NCBI RefSeq assembly: GCF_030812595.1
Contig: NZ_JAUSSZ010000015.1
Location: 1 to 64,000, forward strand
From: Arthrobacter bambusae
Lineage (GTDB): Bacteria; Actinomycetota; Actinomycetes; Actinomycetales; Micrococcaceae
Direction: 5' to 3'
DNA: 64,000 nt
Shown: positions 25,604-33,891 of the stretch, in pieces
Numbering within the stretch: position 1 is the first letter of the stretch
Layout: the number at the start of each line of letters is the position of its first letter
The notes under the pieces: generated by a model
Databases searched by the model: none
Told to the model about the DNA's origin: nothing
Seen by the model: only the letters and a program-made list of their open reading frames with translations
Position numbers and translations under genes: made by a program

Positions 25604-26956
25604 TTATACCGCTGGTTCGTCCTCGACCGGTTTGCCGCTGTCGATGATGATCTGCTCAGTTTCCGATGCGGTGTAGCCCCAGAGGACCAGTTGGTTCAGG
25701 TAGTCCCGGTGGGTCTGGGACGGTGAGCGCCACGAGTCTTTTTGGATGGTCTTTTCGTACCCTGCGCAGACCAGAGCGATCAGGCCGAATTCCGGGCGGG
25801 CGGTGGTTTTTGCGACGTGGTCCCGGAGGGGGTTCCATGCCCACTGGTTGGATTCCCCGACCTTGGCTCCGACCATTTCAGCGGCCACCTTTCCCTCGTA
25901 GCCGCTGGCGGTTTCGGGGTGGTGGGTGATCGCGTGGAGGATGAAGTACTGCCAGCCTTTGGGGGCCTGCTTCTTGGCCAGCAGGTTCTTGACCCATTCG
26001 CGGCGGACGGTGGTAGCTGACTGCATCAGCTTGTTGTTCTCGATCAGGGTTTTCCGTTCGGCCTTCTGCTCGTCGGTCATGGGCCCTTTCGGGGCCGAGG
26101 ACGTGCCGTAGCCGCTGTAGTAGCGGAGCGTGAAGCCCAGGTCTTTCCAGCCGGTCACGACGGCGACGGCGGAGCGCTGGCCGCGATAGTCCGTCTCGAT
26201 GTAGACGGCGTTGCCATCCTCGTCGGTGGCCGGTTCCCCGTCTGCCCTTTTCAGGGACGTAACGCGGAGCGTTTCGCTGTCCTCTCCGTACCCGCATTCG
26301 GGAACGACGATGGTTCCGGCTGCTTCCAGCTCTGCGGTGAGTGCTGCCAGTGCGGCGGCGCGGTCGCGCTTGTCGCGCAGCTGCTGGGTGACGTGCAGGA
26401 GCATGTCGGGTTCGTCCATGATGACCGACTCGAGTTCGGAGGTGGCTTCCTCGTCGTCCTCAAACTCAGCCAGAATCAGGGCTTCTTCGATGGTGTATCC
26501 CTTGCCCAGGGCGGCGGCTCCGGTCTCGGTGGACTTGGCTTTGAGGGCGGATTCGACGGTGGTCTTGGTCCGCCCGGTCTTCTTGGCGATCGCGGCCGCT
26601 GAAACGCCGATCAGGGACAGCTGGTGGTAGGCGTCGGCCTCGTCAGCTTCGGTCAGTTCGGCGCGCTGGATGTTCTCCACCACCTGCGTGACGATGCGTT
26701 CGGCTTCCTCGGGGGACTCGATGATCATCACGGGGATCAGGGGCCGTCCCGCTTCGACGGCGGCGCGGGTGCGGCGCTGGCCCATCAGGACGTGCACGGT
26801 TCCGTCGTCCTTGCGGTGGGCGATCACGGGTTCCATCACGCCGTGTTCCTTGATGCTGGCAATGAAATCGCCAGTCAAGGCAGCGTCCTTCCGGACGTTG
26901 ACGTCAACGGTCAGGGTGGCCGGGTCAAGCATTTCAAGCGTGGGTGTTGCGTTCAT
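25604..26956 (-). CDS. parB: ParB/Spo0J-family protein (orphan)
   Basis: The 450-aa protein has the ParB N-terminal domain: VNVRKDAALTGDFIASIKEHGVMEPVIAH (about residues 17-45), the GQRRTRAAVEAG box (about 59-70), then a helix-turn-helix (LSLIGVSAAAIAKKTGRTKTTV, about 113-134). The C-terminal half is acidic and of unknown fold. ATG 26956 has AAGGA upstream. No parA lies beside it; the window's only ParA is at 44008-44778 with a different partner. It may act in partition, as a DNA CTPase switch or as a transfer-region regulator. Confidence 0.85.
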   Translation of the reverse strand: MNATPTLEMLDPATLTVDVNVRKDAALTGDFIASIKEHGVMEPVIAHRKDDGTVHVLMGQRRTRAAVEAGRPLIPVMIIESPEEAERIVTQVVENIQRAELTEADEADAYHQLSLIGVSAAAIAKKTGRTKTTVESALKAKSTETGAAALGKGYTIEEALILAEFEDDEEATSELESVIMDEPDMLLHVTQQLRDKRDRAAALAALTAELEAAGTIVVPECGYGEDSETLRVTSLKRADGEPATDEDGNAVYIETDYRGQRSAVAVVTGWKDLGFTLRYYSGYGTSSAPKGPMTDEQKAERKTLIENNKLMQSATTVRREWVKNLLAKKQAPKGWQYFILHAITHHPETASGYEGKVAAEMVGAKVGESNQWAWNPLRDHVAKTTARPEFGLIALVCAGYEKTIQKDSWRSPSQTHRDYLNQLVLWGYTASETEQIIIDSGKPVEDEPAV

Positions 26957-27374
26957 GGTTTTTGTCCTTGCAGAGACGTGGAGGGTGGGGGCGGCCATGG
27001 TGACCGGCCAGCTTCCCTCTCCCCCGTTGTTTTTTGGTTGCTGGCAAGCTTGCTTGCTCGGCGGCCGACGGAGCCCTGTCTACCCGCAGGGCAAGGGGCG
27101 GGAAATTCCCGGAGGAAATAAGCGAGGAACGAGCGCCGGAGGGATATTTCCTGCACCGCAGGCCCCGACGAAGGAGGGGCTAGACGGGGTGGAGCGGACG
27201 CCTAAAATCCGAAGGACAGCAACCAGAAAACGTCGTAGACAAGACAGGGCCAGGGGGTCCGGAGCTCTGCGACGGCGCACCCTGGACCCAACAGCCGGCC
27301 GCGCCAGCGGACGCCCAACAACTGGTTGAAGCGCAGCGGAAACCAGGGCTTTCGGACGAAACTTTGTACTGCCC

Positions 27375-27408
27375 CCGTCACCGGCTGCTCCCCCCGGGCC
27401 GGTGACGG
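27375..27408. repeat. 10-bp inverted repeat
   Basis: CCGTCACCGG (27375-27384) and CCGGTGACGG (27399-27408) are perfect inverted copies with a C-rich 14-nt loop. Confidence 0.6.
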
Positions 27409-27479
27409 TAGGGCCTAAATCTCCGGCGTAAGCCTCTATGTGACATGCTTGAAAGCGTAAGCAGCAGGATGTTTACCCG

Positions 27480-27518
27480 GCTGAGGGTCCGTATTCCAAT
27501 GGAATTCGGACCCTCAGC
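27480..27518 (+). terminator. 19-bp near-perfect hairpin
   Basis: GCTGAGGGTCCGTATTCCA (27480-27498) pairs with TGGAATTCGGACCCTCAGC (27500-27518) with a single mismatch and a 1-nt centre, then CTTTCCC. It could end a + strand transcript, but no + gene precedes it, so a regulatory site or small RNA end is also possible. Confidence 0.5.
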
Positions 27519-27620
27519 TTTCCCGCCGACCGCAGGCTGCCTCCGCTGCGACGGTGCTGCCAGTTGCAGCGGACGTCGGGAGGGGCGGCAACCGGCGGGA
27601 CTTCTTTCATAGAGGGCGAT

Positions 27621-27911
27621 ATGGGACTACGAGGGTTTTTCCGAATCCGGAGGACGACAGCAGCAGATACAGCTGTTGCTGTCGCCGCTGGGGGAGATTC
27701 AACGGAGACGGAACCCTTGACGGCTGATCAGCTGGCGGATCTGCAGGCGGCATGGTCAGAACTGACCGAAGCAGCTAAGGCTTCCGGAGTGAAGAATATT
27801 CACGCTTGCACCCGTAATGGTGAGCCGTGGCAAGGGGACGCAGCGGCCGTCCGCGGCATAGCCTCCACGCTCCGCAACCTGCGTGACGAGGGAACGACTC
27901 CCAATCCCTAA
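27621..27911 (+). CDS. Hypothetical protein, 96 aa
   Basis: ATG 27621 has AGAGG 6 nt upstream. The N-terminus is basic (MGLRGFFRIRRT), the centre Ala-rich, and the C-terminal half helical (LTADQLADLQAAWSELTEAA). No known family was recognised. It is read toward the umuDC cassette but separated by 177 bp. Confidence 0.55.
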   Translation: MGLRGFFRIRRTTAADTAVAVAAGGDSTETEPLTADQLADLQAAWSELTEAAKASGVKNIHACTRNGEPWQGDAAAVRGIASTLRNLRDEGTTPNP

Positions 27912-28060
27912 CGAAGACGCGTCAGACGGCATAGCCAATAGCCCCTAACGGGCGGTCCTCTCCTCTGCCCTGCCTTTGTTTCCTGGCCCCGTGGATCTTC
28001 AGACGAGCCGTCGGGGCTTCCGGCACCCATTGTCAGCCGTGGCGCGTACACTGATTAACT

Positions 28061-28074
28061 CGAACATATATTCG
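28061..28074. promoter_or_regulatory. LexA (SOS) box before umuD
   Basis: CGAACATATATTCG differs from the Gram-positive SOS palindrome CGAACATATGTTCG only near the right half-site (ATTCG for GTTCG). It lies 15 bp before the umuD start, so LexA should block this cassette until DNA damage. Confidence 0.85.
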
Positions 28075-28088
28075 AATGAAGGTGTGTT

Positions 28089-28520
28089 GTGGGCGTCATT
28101 ATCGGTCCCCGCGTGATAGACGCGGGCGTTTCGTTGTTGTCGGTCCTGGTCTCCCCCGTGCCGGTCGCGGCGGGGTTCCCGTCGCCGGCCCAGGACTACT
28201 TCGACGGCCGGATCGACCTGAACGCGCACTTGATTAAGGACGTCACCAGCACCTACGTGGTGCGGGTGTCTGGCGAGTCCATGACAGGCGCCGGGATCAG
28301 CGACGGGGACGAGCTGATCGTGAACCGCGCGCTGGAGCCGCACGACGGGGCCGTGGTCGTCGCTGTCCTGGACGGGGAGCTGACGATCAAGCGGCTGCGG
28401 ATCACCCCCAGAGGCGTGATCCTCCGAGCGGAGAACCCGGCCTACCCCGACATCAATGTCCCGGCCCTGTCGGACCTGACCATCTGGGGTGTAGCCACCA
28501 GGTGTTTGCACCATGTCTAA
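28089..28520 (+). CDS. umuD: UmuD/LexA-type self-cleaving S24 peptidase
   Basis: The 143-aa protein has the self-cleavage site Ala28-Gly29 in PVAAGFPSPAQDYFDG, catalytic Ser64 in SGESM and catalytic Lys101 in ELTIKRL. UmuD cleaves itself when bound to RecA filaments and then joins UmuC to form DNA polymerase V. No DNA-binding domain is present, so it is not LexA itself. GTG 28089 is the start, with GAAGGTG upstream. The LexA box directly upstream and the 8-nt overlap with umuC mark an SOS operon. Confidence 0.9.
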   Translation: MGVIIGPRVIDAGVSLLSVLVSPVPVAAGFPSPAQDYFDGRIDLNAHLIKDVTSTYVVRVSGESMTGAGISDGDELIVNRALEPHDGAVVVAVLDGELTIKRLRITPRGVILRAENPAYPDINVPALSDLTIWGVATRCLHHV

Positions 28521-29811
28521 ACCGGCCCTGATGCGGCACATGCCGCAGATAGCTCACGTGGATGTGAACTGTTTCTACGCCTCCTCGGAACGCGCGTTCG
28601 ACCCCTCCTTGGAGGGGCGACCGGTGATCGTGCTGTCCAACAACGACGGTTGCGCTGTCACCCGCTCCCCCGAAGCCAAGGCCTTGGGCATCGGCATGGG
28701 CGATCCCTGGTTCAAGCTCGCCCCGCGGGCGAAGGAATGGGGCCTGGTCGCACTGTCCAGCAACTACGAACTGTACGGGGACATCAGCGCCCGGGTCATG
28801 GAGCTGCTGGGCCGGTACTCTGCCTGGCTGGAGGTCTACAGCATCGACGAAGCCTTCCTCGGCGTCAAAGGCTCCCCTGCAGAGCTGCTGGCGATGGGCC
28901 GGTCGATGAAAGCGGCCGTCCGGCGGAACGTCGGAGTGCCGGTCTGCGTCGGGATCGCGCCCACGAAGACGTTGGCGAAGCTGGCCAACAAATGGGCGAA
29001 GAACAACAAGGCCTTCGACGGGGTGTGCCACTGGGACTCCGTCCCCGCACCGGAGCGGGAGGCACTGCTGGGCCGGCTGTCCGTCGAGGAAGTCTGGGGC
29101 ATCGCCGGGCGCCTGACCCGGCGGTTGAACGGGATGGGTATCTTCACCATCGCCGACCTGGTTCGGGCCGATCCGGTGGCCATCCGGGACAAGTTCAACG
29201 TCGTGGTGATGCGTACCGTCCTGGAACTGCAGGGCACACCCTGCATCCCCATGGAAGAGGAACGGATCGGGCGGGACCAGCTGATCTTCTCCCGCTCCTT
29301 CGCCAAACCCATCACCACCGCGGCGGGCATCCGGCAGGTCATGAGCGTGTACGGGCAGCAGGCCTCAGCGCGGCTGGCCAAACACGGTCTGCAGGCCAAG
29401 GTCCTGACCGCATTCGCCGGCACCTCACACTTCAACCCCAAAGACACCTCATACCCGTCCGTGTGTGTGCCGTTACCGATGCCGACCGCCGACCCGGTGA
29501 TCCTGACCAAAGCCGGGCACGCCCTCCTGCCCAGGATCGTTGAGGGCGTCAGGTACGCCAGGGCAGGGATCATGGTCACCGACCTGCGCCCCTCCGGCAA
29601 CCAGGCACCCCTGTCCCCGTTCGAAAACCCCCACGAGGAACGGCACATCGGGACCCTGCTGGAGGACGTCACCCGCCGCTACGGACGCGGGTCCATCGGC
29701 CTGGGCCACGGCGGGATCCGGGGCGGACCGGACTGGACCATGAAACGGGACATGCTCTCCCCCAGATACACCACCCACTGGGATGAACTCCCCCTCGTCA
29801 AAGCCGCCTAA
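28513..29811 (+). CDS. umuC: Y-family DNA polymerase V catalytic subunit
   Basis: The 432-aa protein carries the Y-family active site: Asp17 in HVDVNCFYASSE, and Asp112-Glu113 in VYSIDEAFL. The SNNDGCAVTRSPEAK finger region and two helix-hairpin-helix-like segments (about residues 180-215) are present. The C-terminus has the little-finger and UmuC-specific tail (YGRGSIGLGHGGIRGGPDW). It copies past DNA lesions at the cost of mutations. Its ATG lies within the end of umuD. Confidence 0.95.
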   Translation: MSKPALMRHMPQIAHVDVNCFYASSERAFDPSLEGRPVIVLSNNDGCAVTRSPEAKALGIGMGDPWFKLAPRAKEWGLVALSSNYELYGDISARVMELLGRYSAWLEVYSIDEAFLGVKGSPAELLAMGRSMKAAVRRNVGVPVCVGIAPTKTLAKLANKWAKNNKAFDGVCHWDSVPAPEREALLGRLSVEEVWGIAGRLTRRLNGMGIFTIADLVRADPVAIRDKFNVVVMRTVLELQGTPCIPMEEERIGRDQLIFSRSFAKPITTAAGIRQVMSVYGQQASARLAKHGLQAKVLTAFAGTSHFNPKDTSYPSVCVPLPMPTADPVILTKAGHALLPRIVEGVRYARAGIMVTDLRPSGNQAPLSPFENPHEERHIGTLLEDVTRRYGRGSIGLGHGGIRGGPDWTMKRDMLSPRYTTHWDELPLVKAA

Positions 29812-29850
29812 CCACCCCACCCCAGCACCACCCAGGAAGACAACAAGCAC

Positions 29851-30165
29851 ATGACCATCACCCCAGAAGCTCCTACCCTCAACGCCCCGGTGGACGTTCG
29901 CTTCACCAAGGCCGGCACTCCCCTGGCCGTCCGCTATGACGGACGCATTTGGGCTGTCGCTGAAGAACCCGTGCGCTGGTTCACCAGGGACTCATGGTGG
30001 GAAACCCGCCGAAGCGTTCCCGTAGGCGTCGGGAACGTCGTCGATATCGAACACTGGCGTGTTCAGGTTCGCCTCGGCGGCTCGGACTCGCCGCTACGGA
30101 CCTTCGAACTGCGCCGCGAACCCCTGACTGAACAGTGGCTGCTTGAGTACATCACTGACATCTGA
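29851..30165 (+). CDS. DUF6504-like protein of the mutagenesis cassette
   Basis: The 104-aa protein starts 39 bp after umuC. Its pattern (VRYDGRIWAVAEEPVRWFTRDSWWETRR...EHWRVQV) resembles the small DUF6504 proteins found beside error-prone polymerases in actinobacteria. The function is unknown, but the position suggests a partner in translesion synthesis. Assignment is from memory of the family pattern. Confidence 0.6.
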   Translation: MTITPEAPTLNAPVDVRFTKAGTPLAVRYDGRIWAVAEEPVRWFTRDSWWETRRSVPVGVGNVVDIEHWRVQVRLGGSDSPLRTFELRREPLTEQWLLEYITDI

Positions 30166-30236
30166 GGCCCGAAGCACGCACGTGCGGGGAAACTGTGAGC
30201 CGGACAACATTGCGCGGCCAACGTGCCGCTCAATAC

Positions 30237-30551
30237 CTAGAGTTTGTCGATCCAAGTCTCTTCTTCGCGGTCGTCCCAGGAAGACCCAGTTGTACTGGGC
30301 TTTCCTTGTGCTCGTTGCTCGATTGTGTTGAGCACGCGCCGAACTTCCACCGCGTGGAGCTCACGTAATGATGCAATGTCCCGAATGACAACGGAATTGA
30401 TCAGTGCTTTCCGCTCCCCTTGCTCCGAGATACCTGCCCTGTCGAACGCTTCACGTATCTGCTGTACCTGTTCACTCCGAATTGGCAGATCCTGATGTAA
30501 AGCAGGTGCTGTATCAGTCGGGATATCAAAGAGTCCTGGGGCTTCGCTCAC
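30237..30551 (-). CDS. Small acidic protein at the end of the defence operon
   Basis: The 104-aa product starts at GTG 30551, 30 bp after the helicase stop, and is the last gene of the leftward operon. The middle (VQQIREAFDRAGISEQGERKALINSVVIRDIASLRELHAVEVRRVL, about residues 28-74; quoted here only as key parts QQIREAF, GISEQGER, SLRELHAVEVRRVL) resembles the small helical domain seen at the end of some phage recombinases. There is no clear ribosome site, so it may depend on coupling. Function unknown. Confidence 0.6.
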   Translation of the reverse strand: MSEAPGLFDIPTDTAPALHQDLPIRSEQVQQIREAFDRAGISEQGERKALINSVVIRDIASLRELHAVEVRRVLNTIEQRAQGKPSTTGSSWDDREEETWIDKL

Positions 30552-30581
30552 GAAGAGACATCTTATCTTCGGGGCTTGTGT

Positions 30582-33500
30582 CTACACGTCCATGTCGTTC
30601 GGCTGAACCGGCAGGATGTCGGCCAATTGCGGGGTGCCGTAAGTCAGGAGCATCAGGTTGGGGTCGTCGCTAACGTCCCAAGCCTCGCGGTTAAAGGTAA
30701 CCCGGACAGTCTGCACCGCATTCCGGGGGCTCAAGTACGCTTGGGCGTCCGGCTGACCGGAGTGACAGTCAAATGATGTTGCAGAGTGCCTTCCAGGGAT
30801 GGTCAAGCGGTAGATTCTGGACGTTGGCTCCTCCAGTGTCAGGAGCCGGCTGGTGAGTGCATTCCGCGTCAGCAGCAGTTCGATGTCCGACAGGCCCGTT
30901 TCACCGACCAGTTTGGGTGGAGCGTGAACACGCCCGGTGACATCGGGGGCGCTTCCGAAGTCGTCCTTTTTCAGGGGCTGGTCTCGAAGCTCGCCCGCTT
31001 GTTGGCGGATGTAGTCCACTTGCTGGGCCACGTCATCCAAAGTGAGTTGGACAGACATCGCGAGTTGCTCGATAGCTTTTTCTACGTTTGCTAGCACGGG
31101 CGCTGCTTCGCCAACGATGTTTGTGAAGTCGCCGTAGTCTTGTGCGATGCCCTTGTAAACCTGTTCCTCAACGGTATCGGCGTAGAAATAGTTAGTTATC
31201 TTGATGTCGCGGTAGGTGGCACCAATACGGTCGATCCGGCCGATGCGTTGCTCAACGCGCATGAGGTTCCAAGGCATGTCGTAATTGATGAGGCGTCCTG
31301 AAGTTTGGAGGTTCAGGCCCTCGCTCATGGAGTCCGTACCGATGAGCACAGTAAGTTCGCCATTGCGAAAGCGGTTCTTGATGTCGGACTTTGTGACGAG
31401 CGTCCAGCCCTTGGAGGAATGATCATAAATTTCTCCTCCACGACCGGAGTAGCACCCGATCCTATGGTTTCCGGCCAGAATCATTCGCTCTCGTACGTAG
31501 TCCATAGTGTCGGTGTACTGAGTGAATACAACGATGCTGTCGTAGGTCATAAGGGCCTGATTGACGTCTTGCACAAGCTGGCTCGCTTTAGTGTCCTCGC
31601 CTGTGATGGTGTCTAGCTCGTTCAGGAACTTCCTAAGTTCATTGATCTCATCCCGGAGCCTGTCAGCCGACACGTCAAACTCTTCTGGGTCGAAGAGTTC
31701 GATGTCTTGGCGGTCGTCCTCCGTAAACAGCTCCCCCAGATCTTTGCCGTTTTCGAGTACGTCAAGGCGACGCTGGAGCGACTTCCTTATGGCCTCGAAC
31801 GAGGATGTTAGTCGGCGGCGGTAGACCGTCATGATGAATCCGAGCGCCTGCTTAGTTTCTTTCTTGTAGGCGTTGTAGTGACGGCGAATGTATTCCTCGA
31901 TGCGCTCATAGAGCTTGCGCTCGTTAGGTGCCAGTGCGATGAATTCATCGTTTACCTGCCGGTAAGGAATGATGACTGACTCCGGGATGATTCCAGCTGC
32001 CTGATACTCCCGCAGGGTTTGACGAGTGTTGCGAAACACTCGGTCACGCATCGGGTTGTGCCTGCGCAGCCATTTGTCCATCCATTCGGATGTCTCATTG
32101 GGCATTTGGGACAACATGTCCGCGGAGGGTTCATTGTCCGAAAGATTCAGAACAGCAAGCGAGCCTACCCAACCAAGCACCGACTCCACCTCCGCCCTAA
32201 GCTCGTTATCGTAGTCAGCGAGCGGATCCGAGAAGTAGTCGCGCAGCATTTCACACATCAGGGCCCAGCCTCGCACTCTTGGGTTTATCCCTAGCCTGGT
32301 GAAGTACTCCAAGAAGAAAAACGCCTGTTGTCCCCATTTCCCTTTCAACCCCAGTAGAGAAATGAGGTCCCAGGCCTCGTGGGCATTCATCTGCATCGGG
32401 GTCGCCGTCGCTAAGTAGAGCGCGCGCCACATGTCCTGATCACGCATTTCTAGTAAGAGTGCGAGCAACGAGTTAGGCGTATCCGTTGGTTTGGATCCGC
32501 GACGTCTAGCGTGGTGCGCCTCGTCCACTAGAACTATGTCCCAGGGGCCGGCGTCCAGAATCTGCCTTCGGCGGTCGCGGCGACGTGCCAAGTGGCTGGA
32601 GGCGAGGACGATTGGGAACGCTGACCATGGATTTGCGGCAGCGTCCACCTCAACCGGCTGATCGAATCTGTCAAGAAATCCACCCCTATCAAACCTGGGC
32701 ACGTCAAGGTTCATCTTTTCGTGCAGTTCCTCCTGCCATTGCTTCATGACAGACGCGGGAACCAGCAGAAGGGCCTTCTTTGCTCTACCTGAGGTGAACA
32801 GTTCGCGGATGACAAGACCGGCCTCTACGGTCTTGCCGAGGCCAACCTCATCAGCAAAAAGGTATCCGCGCGGGAAGGTTGAAACCACACGATTGATGAG
32901 TTCGGCCTGATGCGGCAGCGGTTGGACCCAGGCTGTACCTACACCTGTATAGGCCGACTTCCTGGGAGCCTGCGCGAAATCAACAAGCTCCTGCCATGCT
33001 GCTGTCGCATCAAAATCCACTTCTCGGGCCGGTCCGTCCCGCTCCTCCTGCTCGGCCCGTTCATCCTCTGGCGCCGGCGGCAGGGGGAGCGTCCGCGGCG
33101 CGTGCTCGATGAGATGCTGGCGTACAGCGGACGGAAGGTCAATGACCCGCCACCCAGGATCGGCTTCTCCCTCCCAGTGTTTTTCGAAGTCATGGACTTT
33201 CTTTTCCCCGATGAACTGCCATATCTCGCTCCGCCAGGAGGGATAGACGTCGAATGTCTCGTGGTTCTTTGTCCAGGCGGTAACGGATGCATTATTTGAA
33301 CCATTGAAGGCCACCCGATTGCCATGGCGATCAACGAAGATGCCGTACTTCGTGTGGAAGTATCGACCCGACTCCTGGTGCGTCAGTAGCCGCCCGCGGG
33401 CGTCGTGAGGAATACCAACCCGGATCTCCAGTCGATCGTTGGCTACCATCCAAGCGAGTACTCCAAGATGCTCGTGCTCAACGATCTTTGCGCCCTCGAT

Positions 33501-33875
33501 CTCCGGGTCAGCGAGTAACCTGGCAGCCACCACCTCATCAAGCGGTTGCCCCGCGAGTACCGCATCGACGTCTTGCTGCATGAGCTGCGCCCCCACAATG
33601 AGCCGCATTCGACCGCCATTTGCAAGGAACCGTGCCGTACCCTGGGCCGCCAGCTGAAGCTCAGCTGCGGACCAGTAACCCACGGCACGATCGTATGAAG
33701 TTGCCCGCGCCAGCATCGGAAGGTAGAAGTCATCGAAGGGGTGATCGTCTGGTGAGTACGACCCTTTGACTTCGACGTCAGTAAAGGAGTCTGCCGTTTG
33801 GTTGGAACGTGACGCGACATTGCTGGGCGTTTTTGTTTCCCCCGTCACTGCATCTTGCAGCATTCCTTCCGCCAT
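30582..33875 (-). CDS. SNF2-family helicase with N-terminal phospholipase D-like domain
   Basis: The 1097-aa protein starts at ATG 33875, 17 bp after the methyltransferase gene, with GAGGTGGGAG upstream. The PLD-like domain shows HTKYGIFVDRHGNRVAFNGS (about residues 170-190), one HxK...N half-site. The SNF2 motor has LFADEVGLGKT (about 341-351), LLVPASVMKQW, DEAHHARR (about 449-456), VVFTQYTDTMDYV and the final GTDSMSEGLNLQTSG...NLMRVEQRIGRIDRIG. It probably translocates on DNA and may cut it. In the Hma arrangement this is the H component. Confidence 0.9.
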   Translation of the reverse strand: MAEGMLQDAVTGETKTPSNVASRSNQTADSFTDVEVKGSYSPDDHPFDDFYLPMLARATSYDRAVGYWSAAELQLAAQGTARFLANGGRMRLIVGAQLMQQDVDAVLAGQPLDEVVAARLLADPEIEGAKIVEHEHLGVLAWMVANDRLEIRVGIPHDARGRLLTHQESGRYFHTKYGIFVDRHGNRVAFNGSNNASVTAWTKNHETFDVYPSWRSEIWQFIGEKKVHDFEKHWEGEADPGWRVIDLPSAVRQHLIEHAPRTLPLPPAPEDERAEQEERDGPAREVDFDATAAWQELVDFAQAPRKSAYTGVGTAWVQPLPHQAELINRVVSTFPRGYLFADEVGLGKTVEAGLVIRELFTSGRAKKALLLVPASVMKQWQEELHEKMNLDVPRFDRGGFLDRFDQPVEVDAAANPWSAFPIVLASSHLARRRDRRRQILDAGPWDIVLVDEAHHARRRGSKPTDTPNSLLALLLEMRDQDMWRALYLATATPMQMNAHEAWDLISLLGLKGKWGQQAFFFLEYFTRLGINPRVRGWALMCEMLRDYFSDPLADYDNELRAEVESVLGWVGSLAVLNLSDNEPSADMLSQMPNETSEWMDKWLRRHNPMRDRVFRNTRQTLREYQAAGIIPESVIIPYRQVNDEFIALAPNERKLYERIEEYIRRHYNAYKKETKQALGFIMTVYRRRLTSSFEAIRKSLQRRLDVLENGKDLGELFTEDDRQDIELFDPEEFDVSADRLRDEINELRKFLNELDTITGEDTKASQLVQDVNQALMTYDSIVVFTQYTDTMDYVRERMILAGNHRIGCYSGRGGEIYDHSSKGWTLVTKSDIKNRFRNGELTVLIGTDSMSEGLNLQTSGRLINYDMPWNLMRVEQRIGRIDRIGATYRDIKITNYFYADTVEEQVYKGIAQDYGDFTNIVGEAAPVLANVEKAIEQLAMSVQLTLDDVAQQVDYIRQQAGELRDQPLKKDDFGSAPDVTGRVHAPPKLVGETGLSDIELLLTRNALTSRLLTLEEPTSRIYRLTIPGRHSATSFDCHSGQPDAQAYLSPRNAVQTVRVTFNREAWDVSDDPNLMLLTYGTPQLADILPVQPNDMDV

Positions 33876-33891
33876 GTCGTCTCCCACCTCA

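Larger units (their letters stand above)
26957..27620. other. Structured non-coding region upstream of parB
   Basis: These 664 bp contain no convincing gene but many dyads: AGGAAATA/TATTTCCT (27113-27152), CCTGC/GCAGG (27150-27162), GCCCC/GGGGC (27161-27179), a 10-bp repeat at 27375-27408 and a 19-bp hairpin at 27480-27518. It could hold the parB leader, ParB-binding sites or a small RNA. Confidence 0.55.
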
